This document shows, piece by piece, positions 7,701 to 15,088 of a stretch of 64,000 nucleotides of DNA (the first letter of the stretch is position 1; every line of letters starts with the position of its first letter). Below the pieces are notes generated by a model, which ran no database searches, had not been told where the DNA came from, and saw only the letters and a list, made by a program, of their open reading frames with translations. The stretch comes from Arthrobacter_B sp038069765 (lineage in GTDB: Bacteria > Actinomycetota > Actinomycetes > Actinomycetales > Micrococcaceae), in assembly GCF_038069765.1 (NCBI RefSeq), contig NZ_JBBPFS010000004.1, positions 186,001-250,000 on the forward strand. The letters are read 5' to 3'. Made by a program: the position numbers and the translations under genes.

Positions 7701-8222
7701 TCAGAACAGGGCGGCCTGGGCCCGGCGCGGATCCTCCAGCCCCAGCAGGAAGTGCTTGCGGTCCAGTCCGCCGGCGTATCCGGTGAGCGCGCCCGCCGCT
7801 CCCACCACCCGGTGGCAGGGAATGATAATCGAGACCGGGTTCCTGGCATTGGCCGCCCCCACCGCCTGCGCGAGGTTCCGGTCCCCCAGCTGCCGCGCCA
7901 GGTCGCCGTAGGAACGCGTTTGTCCGTATGGGATCTCCTGCAGGAGCGCCCAGACCCGCTGCCGGAAGGGATTGCCCGCCGGCGCGAGGGGCACATCGAA
8001 CTCCCGGCGCTCCCCGGCAAAGTACTCGCCCAGCTGGACCTGGGCCCGGGCAAGGACGGCGGCGGTGACGCTGCCGCCGCCGGGCTCCACCCGGGCGCCG
8101 AGCAGCTCCACCGCCGGAGCGCGTTTGTGCTTTTCCATGTAGACCGCGGTGAGCTCCCCGCCGTCGGCCACCAGTGTCAGGAGGCCTATCGGCGAGGCAA
8201 TTACGGTGTGCGCTGCGGTCAT
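7701..8222 (-). CDS. ogt: Methylated-DNA-[protein]-cysteine S-methyltransferase (second Ogt)
   Basis: A 173-aa canonical Ogt. It has an N-terminal ribonuclease H-like part and a C-terminal active-site domain with IPCHRVVGAAGALTGYAGGLDRK, acceptor Cys136. It ends 78 bases before the sigma-factor start on the same strand, so it may be read through into that operon or be transcribed alone. Two Ogt proteins of different length next to AlkB suggest a dedicated O-alkyl/N-alkyl repair island. Confidence 0.93.
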   Translation of the reverse strand: MTAAHTVIASPIGLLTLVADGGELTAVYMEKHKRAPAVELLGARVEPGGGSVTAAVLARAQVQLGEYFAGERREFDVPLAPAGNPFRQRVWALLQEIPYGQTRSYGDLARQLGDRNLAQAVGAANARNPVSIIIPCHRVVGAAGALTGYAGGLDRKHFLLGLEDPRRAQAALF

Positions 8223-8241
8223 GGTCCCGAGCGTAACCCGT

Positions 8242-9744
8242 TCAGCCCCCGAGCTGTCCGCTGAGGCGGGAGCGGATCGCGTCGGAGGAGTCGTTCAGTC
8301 CGGTGATCCGAACCGTCTTGCCGTGGGTCCGGTATTTCTCGGTAATGGAATCCAGGGCCGCCACCGTGGAGGCATCCCAGACATGGGATCCGCTCATGTC
8401 GATCAGTACCTGCTCCGGATCCAGCGCGTAGTCGAACTGCGTGTACAGGTCATTGGAGGAGGCAAAAAACAGCTCGCCCTCCACCGCGTAGGTGACCGCG
8501 GCGCCGTCGTCGTCCACTGTGCGCCGGACGGTGACAAAGTGCGCCACCCGGCGGGCGAAGAGCACCATCGCCGCCAGCACGCCCACTGCGACGCCGATTG
8601 CCAGGTTGTGCGTCATCACCACCACGGCCACGGTGATCACCATGACCGAGGTTTCGGACTTGGGCATGCGCTTCAGCGTGGACGGGCGGATGCTGTGCCA
8701 GTCGAACGTCGCGATGGAAACGTAGATCATCACGGCGACCAGCGCCGCCATCGGAATCAGCGCCACCACATCCCCGAGGACGACCACGAGCAGCAGCAGG
8801 AAAACGCCGGCCAGGAAGGTGGAGATCCGGGTCCGGGCACCGGAGGCCTTCACATTCATCATGGTCTGCCCGACGACGGCGCAGCCGCCCATGCCGCCGA
8901 AGAAACCGGTGACGATGTTCGCCACGCCCTGGCCCCAGGACTCGCGCACCTTGGAGGACCGGGTGTCCGTGATGTCATCCACGAGCTTGGCGGTCAGCAG
9001 TGATTCCAGCAGGCCCACAAAGGCCATGGCCACCGCATACGGCGCGATAATCCGAAGGGTCTCCAGCGTCAGCGGAATGTCCGGAAACAGCAGGGACGGC
9101 AGGGACTGGGGCAGCTCGCCCTTGTCCCCCACCGTCGGCACTTTCCAGCCCATGAGGACTGCCGCGGCGGTCAGGACGACGATCGCCACCAGCGGGGCGG
9201 GCACCGCCGTCGTCAGCCTGGGCAGGCCGAAGACAATGAACAGCCCGACGGCGGTGATCGGGTACACCAGCCAGGGCACGCCCAGCAGTTCGGGAACCTG
9301 GGAGGAGAACACCAGGATGGCCAGCGCATTGACGAAGCCGACCATGACCGAGCGGGGGATGAAGCGCATCAGCTTTGCCACCCCGGCCACGGCCAGCAGG
9401 ATCTGGAAGATGCCTGCAAGGATCACGGTGGGGACCAGGTACTGCGCGCCGTGTTCGGCCACCACCGGGGCGATGACGAGCGCGACGGCGCCCGTAGCCG
9501 CGGAGATCATGGCGGGGCGTCCGCCCACGAACGCAATGGTGACGGCCATCGTGAAGGAGGCGAACAGCCCCACCCGCGGGTCCACGCCGGCGATGACGGA
9601 AAACGCGATGGCTTCCGGAATCAGGGCAAGGGCTACAACCAGACCGGCCAGCGCCTCCGTTTTGAGGCGGCGCGGAGACTTCAGGGTGCCCAGCACTGAC
9701 TGCCGGGCGGCAGGGGTCAGGACAGGTGCCGGGGAAGAAGGCAT
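8242..9744 (-). CDS. SulP family anion transporter with STAS domain
   Basis: A 500-aa SulP/SLC26-type permease. An N-terminal membrane domain carries the family signature (ALIPEAIAFSVIAGVDPRVGL, about residues 36-56), followed by about ten further helices, and a C-terminal STAS domain (about 390-495, with VLIDMSGSHVWDASTVAALD). Members move sulfate, bicarbonate or dicarboxylates; substrate cannot be told from sequence. The start at 9744 has AAGGAA 8 bases upstream and is preferred to the ATG at 9795. It stands alone on the minus strand between ogt and gntP. Confidence 0.9.
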   Translation of the reverse strand: MPSSPAPVLTPAARQSVLGTLKSPRRLKTEALAGLVVALALIPEAIAFSVIAGVDPRVGLFASFTMAVTIAFVGGRPAMISAATGAVALVIAPVVAEHGAQYLVPTVILAGIFQILLAVAGVAKLMRFIPRSVMVGFVNALAILVFSSQVPELLGVPWLVYPITAVGLFIVFGLPRLTTAVPAPLVAIVVLTAAAVLMGWKVPTVGDKGELPQSLPSLLFPDIPLTLETLRIIAPYAVAMAFVGLLESLLTAKLVDDITDTRSSKVRESWGQGVANIVTGFFGGMGGCAVVGQTMMNVKASGARTRISTFLAGVFLLLLVVVLGDVVALIPMAALVAVMIYVSIATFDWHSIRPSTLKRMPKSETSVMVITVAVVVMTHNLAIGVAVGVLAAMVLFARRVAHFVTVRRTVDDDGAAVTYAVEGELFFASSNDLYTQFDYALDPEQVLIDMSGSHVWDASTVAALDSITEKYRTHGKTVRITGLNDSSDAIRSRLSGQLGG

Positions 9745-9874
9745 GGAGGTTTCCTTAAGATTTCGATGGTGGGTCCGTACCGCCGGGTGCAACACCGGGG
9801 CGTCATACGGCTCCGGTTCCAGATTACTCCCGGCAATTCGGCGCGGCTGCCCACGCGGTCTCCTCCTTTAGCCC

Positions 9875-11230
9875 CTAGACCATAAACAGGCTCAGGACCC
9901 ACACCGCGGCAAATCCGGCAACACCCTGGACGGCCGTGGCCGGGGTAAGCGTCCGGTAGGCCGTCGCCGTCGGGATCCGGCTGAACTGGGACACCACCCA
10001 GAAATACGAATCATTGGCGTGCGAGACGACCATGGCGCCGGCGCCGATCGCCAGCACCGCCAGCACAGGGCCGGCGCCCGATGCCAGGCCGAGCGGCTCC
10101 AGCAGCGGCAGCAGCATGGCCGACGTCGTGACCATCGCCACGGTGGAGGATCCCTGCGCCGTTTTCAGGGCCGCCGAAATCAGGAACGGCACCGCGATGC
10201 CCAGCCCCAGGGTGGCCAGGTTGTCGGAGAGGAAGCCGGTGATGGCACTCTTGCCCAGGACGCCGCCGAAGGCCGCACCGGCGCTGGTGATGAGGAGGAT
10301 CGGTGCCGCCAGCAGGATCGAGTCGGAAATCTGGGTGTTGAAAGAGGCGAGCTTGCCCTTGCCGCGCAGCAGGAACACTGCCGCCACGAGGCCCAGTGCC
10401 AGTGCCACGACGGGAGTACCAATGAAGACCACTGTCTCCGCGAAGCCGCCTTCCCCGAAAGGCTCGCCGGGAAGCTTGGCGATCGATGACAGGCAGATGA
10501 GCAGAATCGGCAGCAGGATCGGCAGGAAGGCCATGAAGCCGCTCGGCAGCTTTCCGTACGCAGCCCGCAATTCCTCGTAGCTGACTTCCGCTTCCTCCGC
10601 TGGAACCGGAAGCAGCTCGACGTCCTTCTTCAGGAACCGGTTCGCATAAAGCAGGGCGGCGCCGGCTGAAACTGCCGCCACCACAAGGCCCAGGCCGATC
10701 AACAGCCCCAGATCATTGACGACGTTCAGGTTTGACGCCGCAGCCAGCGGTCCGGGCGTAGGCGGGACCATGGTGTGCGTGGCGTACAGGCCGGTCATCA
10801 GCGCTATGGACATGGCGACCAGCGATACCTTGGCGCGTTCTGCCATGGCCTTTTTGAGCGAGTTCAGAATGATGTACCCGGAATCGCAGAATACGGGAAT
10901 GGAGACAATGTAGCCAATAATGCTCATGGTCAGCGTCGGGAACCGAGTTCCCAGTATTTTGATCAGGGCGTCTGCCATGGAGATTGCCCCGCCGGACCGC
11001 TCCAGGATCACGCCGATCATTGTGCCGAAGAGAATCACCAGGCCAATGTTGCCCATGGTGTTGCCAAACGCCGTCGTGATTGTCGGGATAATCTCCCCGA
11101 CCGGCAGGCGGAAAGCGAAGGCGCCGATAAAGGCGGCCCCCAGAAGAGCGAGGAACGGGGAAATCTTGAACTTGGCAGTGACGGCAACGATGCCGGCCAC
11201 AAGCAGCAGCAATATGAGCAGGTCGATCAT
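9875..11230 (-). CDS. gntP: GntP family gluconate:H+ symporter
   Basis: A 451-aa polytopic permease, about the usual GntP length (440-450), with 12 or more hydrophobic segments. The MVPPTPGPLAAA block (about residues 155-166) and the late GAGAMVVSHANDSYFWVVSQFS motif are characteristic of the family. GntP proteins import gluconate or related sugar acids with protons. AAAGGAAAACC sits before the ATG. No gluconate kinase gene is adjacent. Confidence 0.92.
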   Translation of the reverse strand: MIDLLILLLLVAGIVAVTAKFKISPFLALLGAAFIGAFAFRLPVGEIIPTITTAFGNTMGNIGLVILFGTMIGVILERSGGAISMADALIKILGTRFPTLTMSIIGYIVSIPVFCDSGYIILNSLKKAMAERAKVSLVAMSIALMTGLYATHTMVPPTPGPLAAASNLNVVNDLGLLIGLGLVVAAVSAGAALLYANRFLKKDVELLPVPAEEAEVSYEELRAAYGKLPSGFMAFLPILLPILLICLSSIAKLPGEPFGEGGFAETVVFIGTPVVALALGLVAAVFLLRGKGKLASFNTQISDSILLAAPILLITSAGAAFGGVLGKSAITGFLSDNLATLGLGIAVPFLISAALKTAQGSSTVAMVTTSAMLLPLLEPLGLASGAGPVLAVLAIGAGAMVVSHANDSYFWVVSQFSRIPTATAYRTLTPATAVQGVAGFAAVWVLSLFMV

Positions 11231-11490
11231 GGTTTTCCTTTAAGGGAGAAATTCCGCTGTTTCCGGCCGGGCAAATCATAGAGAATCACGGATTCCCTTT
11301 ATCGCGAAAAACCCGCACCGGTTCATTGACCAATAAGGCGCCGTCGACCGCGGTTCCGGGTGAAACTGCCCGGCACATTTCCGGCGCCCGATCGCAGGCC
11401 TGCTCCCGGCTCGCCGTTTCCGGAGCCGGAGGGCGAAGAAAAAAGCGAGCGTCCACGGTGCCCGCTGCGCCTTCCGCCGGGCTACACTGC
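11231..11490. other. Divergent intergenic region between gntP and fadD
   Basis: No coding sequence is supported. It must hold promoters for the leftward gntP and the rightward acyl-CoA ligase. A TACACT element at 11483-11488 is a candidate -10 for the ligase gene, immediately left of the palindrome at 11491-11512. Confidence 0.45.
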
Positions 11491-11512
11491 TCACATACCG
11501 CTCAGTATGTGA
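11491..11512. promoter_or_regulatory. Perfect palindrome (TCACATAC-N6-GTATGTGA), probable operator for fadD
   Basis: Two 8-base arms separated by 6 bases, right after a TACACT candidate -10 element and 75 bases before the ligase start. Size and position fit a TetR-family operator, and TetR repressors often control acyl-CoA ligases. No tetR gene is adjacent. Confidence 0.5.
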
Positions 11513-11586
11513 TGCTGCTCACTCTCCGGCCGCTGCCGGTGCGCACTGCTGCCCGCTCGTTCCAGGTCTGATCAAAGGAGATCTTC

Positions 11587-13155
11587 ATGCAAAACCTCGC
11601 CGGCATTCTGACCGAGACGGCCGCCCGGCTTCCGGACAGCACGGTCCTGAAACTGGACGACACAAAAATTACCTACGGGGCCCTGGACGCCATGAGCGCC
11701 CGGGTGGCGGGGGTGCTCCGCGACCACGGCATTGCACGGGGAGAGCGGGTGGCGCTGATCATGCCCAACATCCCGCAGATGGCGTTCGTCTATTACGGAG
11801 TGCTCCGCTACGGCGCCGTGGTGGTGCCGATGAACCCGCTGCTGAAGGCCCGCGAAGTCGCCTACCACCTCTCCGATTCCGGCGCGCGGCTGGTTTTCGC
11901 GTGGGAGGGCATCCTGTCCGAAGCACTGGGCGGCGCCGAAGAAGCCGGCGGTGTTCCCGTCATTCCCGTGGACGGCGGAGCATTCATGCAACTGCTTGCC
12001 GAAACGGACCCGGAGCCCGGGGTGGAGGAGGTGGACGGCGAGGATGTCGCCGTCATTCTCTACACCTCGGGCACTACCGGGCGCCCAAAGGGCGCAGCGC
12101 TGACCCACAACAATCTGCGCAGCAACGCAGATATCTCGCGGAAGCTGCTGCACACCCTGGAATCCGACGTGATCTTCGGCGGCCTGCCGTTCTTCCACGT
12201 GTTCGGCCAGACGTCGGCTCTGAACTCCGCGGTGATGGTCGGAGCCTCGATCAGCCTGCTGCCGCGGTTCGACGCGGGCAAGGCCCTGGAAATCATCCAA
12301 CGCGACGGCGTGACCATCTTCGAGGGCGTGCCGACGATGTACGTGGGCATGCTGCGCCATCCGGACCTGGCCGCCACCGACGTGTCCACGCTCCGCGGCG
12401 CCATTACGGGCGGCTCAGCCATGCCGCTGGAAGTGCTGCACGAGTTTGAGCGGGTTTTCAAGACCCAGCTGCTGGAAGGCTACGGCTTGTCCGAAACATC
12501 ACCGGTGGTCTCCTTCAACCTTCCGGGGCCGGGCCGCATGGCCGGTTCCATCGGCAAGCCGGTGGAGGGCATGGAAGTGCGGATCGTGGATCCGGAGGGC
12601 GCGGAGGTTCCGACGGGCGACGTCGGCGAGCTGGCCGTGCGCGGCACGGGCGTCATGAAGGGGTACTGGAACAACCCGGAAGCGACGCAGGCCGCCATTC
12701 CGGACGGCTGGTTCCGCAGCGGGGATCTGGCCCGCGCCGACGAGGCGGGCAACCTGTACATCGTGGACCGCAAGAAGGACGTCATTCTGCGCGGCGGCTA
12801 CAACGTGTATCCGCGGGAGGTCGAGGAAGTCCTGTACGAGCATCCGGCCGTTGCCGAGGCAGCGGTGATCGGGGTGCCTGATGAACTCCACGGCGAGGAA
12901 ATCGTTGCAGTGGTGGGCCTGAAGGAGGACATCCTGCCGGGTGACGGCGCCGGCCGCGAGTCGCTGCTGCAGGAAATCCGCGACTTCGCCAAGGAGCGGC
13001 TGGCGGCCTACAAGTATCCGCGCCGCGTCGTCCTCACCGACGCCCTCCCCAAGGGCCCGACCGGAAAAATCCTCAAGCGCGAAATCCGCGTGGATGCCTC
13101 ACCGAGCGAGGAGGCACCTGCGGACCGGGTGGAACAGACCGAGCCGCAGGGCTAG
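11587..13155 (+). CDS. fadD: Long-chain acyl-CoA ligase (AMP-forming)
   Basis: A 522-aa ANL-superfamily adenylating enzyme that activates a carboxylic acid to acyl-AMP and then acyl-CoA. Visible motifs are the phosphate-binding loop ILYTSGTTGRPKGAAL (about residues 156-171), the EGYGLSETSPV block, the hinge region DLARADEAGNLYIVDRKKDVILRGGYNVYP and the C-terminal catalytic Lys in PKGPTGKILKRE (about 490-501). AAAGGAG lies 7 bases before the ATG. It is a single gene under a palindromic operator. Long-chain specificity is the family default; a medium-chain or aryl acid substrate cannot be excluded. Confidence 0.9.
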   Translation: MQNLAGILTETAARLPDSTVLKLDDTKITYGALDAMSARVAGVLRDHGIARGERVALIMPNIPQMAFVYYGVLRYGAVVVPMNPLLKAREVAYHLSDSGARLVFAWEGILSEALGGAEEAGGVPVIPVDGGAFMQLLAETDPEPGVEEVDGEDVAVILYTSGTTGRPKGAALTHNNLRSNADISRKLLHTLESDVIFGGLPFFHVFGQTSALNSAVMVGASISLLPRFDAGKALEIIQRDGVTIFEGVPTMYVGMLRHPDLAATDVSTLRGAITGGSAMPLEVLHEFERVFKTQLLEGYGLSETSPVVSFNLPGPGRMAGSIGKPVEGMEVRIVDPEGAEVPTGDVGELAVRGTGVMKGYWNNPEATQAAIPDGWFRSGDLARADEAGNLYIVDRKKDVILRGGYNVYPREVEEVLYEHPAVAEAAVIGVPDELHGEEIVAVVGLKEDILPGDGAGRESLLQEIRDFAKERLAAYKYPRRVVLTDALPKGPTGKILKREIRVDASPSEEAPADRVEQTEPQG

Positions 13156-13159
13156 GACC

Positions 13160-13189
13160 GCGGTCCGGGCCGGCAGGGTCCCGGACCGC
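13160..13189 (+). terminator. Hairpin terminator after fadD
   Basis: GCGGTCCGGG (13160-13169) pairs perfectly with CCCGGACCGC (13180-13189), 5 bases after the fadD stop. There is no U-tract. Confidence 0.6.
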
Positions 13190-13214
13190 TCAGGCGGGTA
13201 AGGCCGCAGCCGGC

Positions 13215-13256
13215 GTCGCTTAGGCGGCGTCGCTTAGGCGGCGTCGCTTAGGCGGC
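13215..13256. repeat. Three tandem copies of a 14-bp unit at the 3' end of the EamA gene
   Basis: The unit GTCGCTTAGGCGGC is repeated exactly three times. On the minus strand each unit contains a copy of the end of the EamA reading frame (two Ala codons and TAA), so the stop codon lies inside the array. This looks like replication slippage and may vary between strains. Confidence 0.9.
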
Positions 13257-14246
13257 GGGGCCGGGCTCGCCGGGGACTTCGCCCGGCAGCCCGGCCCGTT
13301 TGTCGGCGCGCACCAGGACCACGCCCAGAACAATCAGTGCGCCTCCGACCAGCTGGATCGGGCGCGGCAGTTCCGCCAGCAGCAGCCAGGCCCAGAGGAC
13401 GGCGAAGAGCACCTCGGTCAGGGACACAAAGGACGCCACCCTTGATCCGAGCCTGCGGGCCGCCACGATTCCGGTGACGTAGGCGAGAACCGTGGAAAAC
13501 AGCACGAGTCCGGCCAGCGGCACCCACCAGGAGGTGACCCTGCCGGCCAGCACAACGTCGTCGGTGCTGAAACCGGTGGGCAGCACCCCGGCGACACCGA
13601 GCACCAGCATGGTCACTGCCCCCACCAGCATCCCGCCGGTGGCCAGTACCAGCGGGGGCAGGGAATCGTTCTGACGGGCAGTAATAAAGAAGTAGATGGC
13701 CAGGCAGACCGCGGCCGCCAAGCCCCACATCACGCCGATCGGATCCACCCGCACGTCCCCGGTCACGTCGAGCACGAGCACCAGGCCGGCGATGGCGGCA
13801 ACCGCACCCCCGACCGTCTTCCCTCCGGGCCGGCGCCTTGTGGACACCCAGATCCACAGCACCATCAGCACCGGCGCCAGGAATTCCAGCAGCAGGGCGA
13901 CTCCAACGGACAGGCGCTCCACTGCATTGAAGTAGAAGAACTGACAGCCGGCCACTCCAATAAAGCCGAACGCCAGCAGGGTTTTCCAGTTGTCCCTCAC
14001 CTGGTGCCAGCGCCCGTGCAGCGCCACCACGGCGGGAACCAGCAGCACCAGGGCGGCGCCTCCCATACGCACTGCAACGGCAGTGGTGGAGGTCCAGCCG
14101 GTTTCCAGCAGGGACTTGGCGAAGGAGCCGGAGAGTCCAAAAACCGCCGACGAGAAAAGTGCCACGGCCAGTGCGGACGTTCCCCGTCCGGCATGACCGC
14201 TGGATCTCCCGACCGGGCGAACCTGCCTGGGTACGGAGCGACTCAT
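13248..14246 (-). CDS. EamA/DMT family transporter
   Basis: A 332-aa drug/metabolite transporter with ten hydrophobic segments in two EamA halves (about residues 25-165 and 180-310). The conserved loops FYFNAVERLSVGVALLLEFLAPVL and SLTEVLFAVLWAWLLLAELPRP are visible. Family members export amino acids, nucleosides or other small metabolites. The start is placed at 14246 because GGAGGTGCC directly precedes that ATG. It is divergent from the CGNR gene; the intergenic space is only 93 bases. Confidence 0.88.
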   Translation of the reverse strand: MSRSVPRQVRPVGRSSGHAGRGTSALAVALFSSAVFGLSGSFAKSLLETGWTSTTAVAVRMGGAALVLLVPAVVALHGRWHQVRDNWKTLLAFGFIGVAGCQFFYFNAVERLSVGVALLLEFLAPVLMVLWIWVSTRRRPGGKTVGGAVAAIAGLVLVLDVTGDVRVDPIGVMWGLAAAVCLAIYFFITARQNDSLPPLVLATGGMLVGAVTMLVLGVAGVLPTGFSTDDVVLAGRVTSWWVPLAGLVLFSTVLAYVTGIVAARRLGSRVASFVSLTEVLFAVLWAWLLLAELPRPIQLVGGALIVLGVVLVRADKRAGLPGEVPGEPGPAA

Positions 14247-14339
14247 GGCACCTCCAAGGACCGTCATTGCCTGTCCCGCAGGACCTGTCAGGTTCATTCT
14301 GCGCCAACGGACCTTACACTGGGAAGACCGAAGGAAAAG

Positions 14340-14933
14340 ATGTCAGGGGTCACCATGGCTTTTACACATGACACGGAGATTGCCCTGCAGGCAGTTGCCA
14401 GCTTAATCAACACCGGAGTGGACCACGTGGATCGGCTGCTCACTGTCGCGGATCTCGATGACTTCCTGACGGAGCAGGGCTTCAGCGGCTCGCGCACCCA
14501 CACCACGGGTGAACTCCGGGCAGTGCGCCACCTGCGCTCCCGCCTGCACCAGCTCTGGACGGCAGACGAGGAAGGGCTTGCGGCCGGAGCAAACCAGCTC
14601 CTGCGCAACGCACGCGCCTTCCCGCAGGTGGTCCGTCATGACGGATGGGACTGGCATCTGCACTGCACCTCGCCGGCGGCGCCGCTTGAAGACCGGATGG
14701 CCACCGAAGCAGCCATGGCCTTTGCCGATGCCCTCCGCGGCGGCGAGCTTGACCGGCTGGGGACCTGTGCCGCGCCGGATTGCGACGCCGTCCTCCTGGA
14801 CCTGACGAGAAACCGGTCCAAGCGCTACTGCGACACGGGCAACTGCGCCAATCGGGAACATGTCCGCTCCTACCGCAGCAGGCAGGCGGAGTTGCGGCAT
14901 CCGGACGGCAAAACTCCTAAGCCCTCTTGTTAG
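14340..14933 (+). CDS. CGNR zinc-finger / ABATE-domain transcription regulator
   Basis: A 197-aa protein. The N-terminal part (about residues 10-130) matches the ABATE (DUF1470) ligand-binding domain, with NTGVDHVD early and HLHCTSPAAPL late. The C-terminal part is a CGNR-type zinc finger (Cys-x4-Cys then CDTGNCANREHVRSYRSR), here with CANR in place of CGNR. Such proteins are predicted stress-linked regulators. AAGGA lies 4 bases before the ATG at 14340; the ATG at 14355 is an alternative. Divergent from the EamA transporter, which it might control. Confidence 0.8.
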   Translation: MSGVTMAFTHDTEIALQAVASLINTGVDHVDRLLTVADLDDFLTEQGFSGSRTHTTGELRAVRHLRSRLHQLWTADEEGLAAGANQLLRNARAFPQVVRHDGWDWHLHCTSPAAPLEDRMATEAAMAFADALRGGELDRLGTCAAPDCDAVLLDLTRNRSKRYCDTGNCANREHVRSYRSRQAELRHPDGKTPKPSC

Positions 14934-15088
14934 TTACCTCACCTGCCGTTATGCTCTGGGAGAGTTTCGTCTGCCTTCTCGGCGGACGGCCATTCCACTC
15001 AGTCTCGACTCTGCATGTTCCGGCCCAGGTCTACACCTGTGCCCTCTGCGGGGATGGGGTCTGTGCCAGTACATAAATGGGGGTTTCA

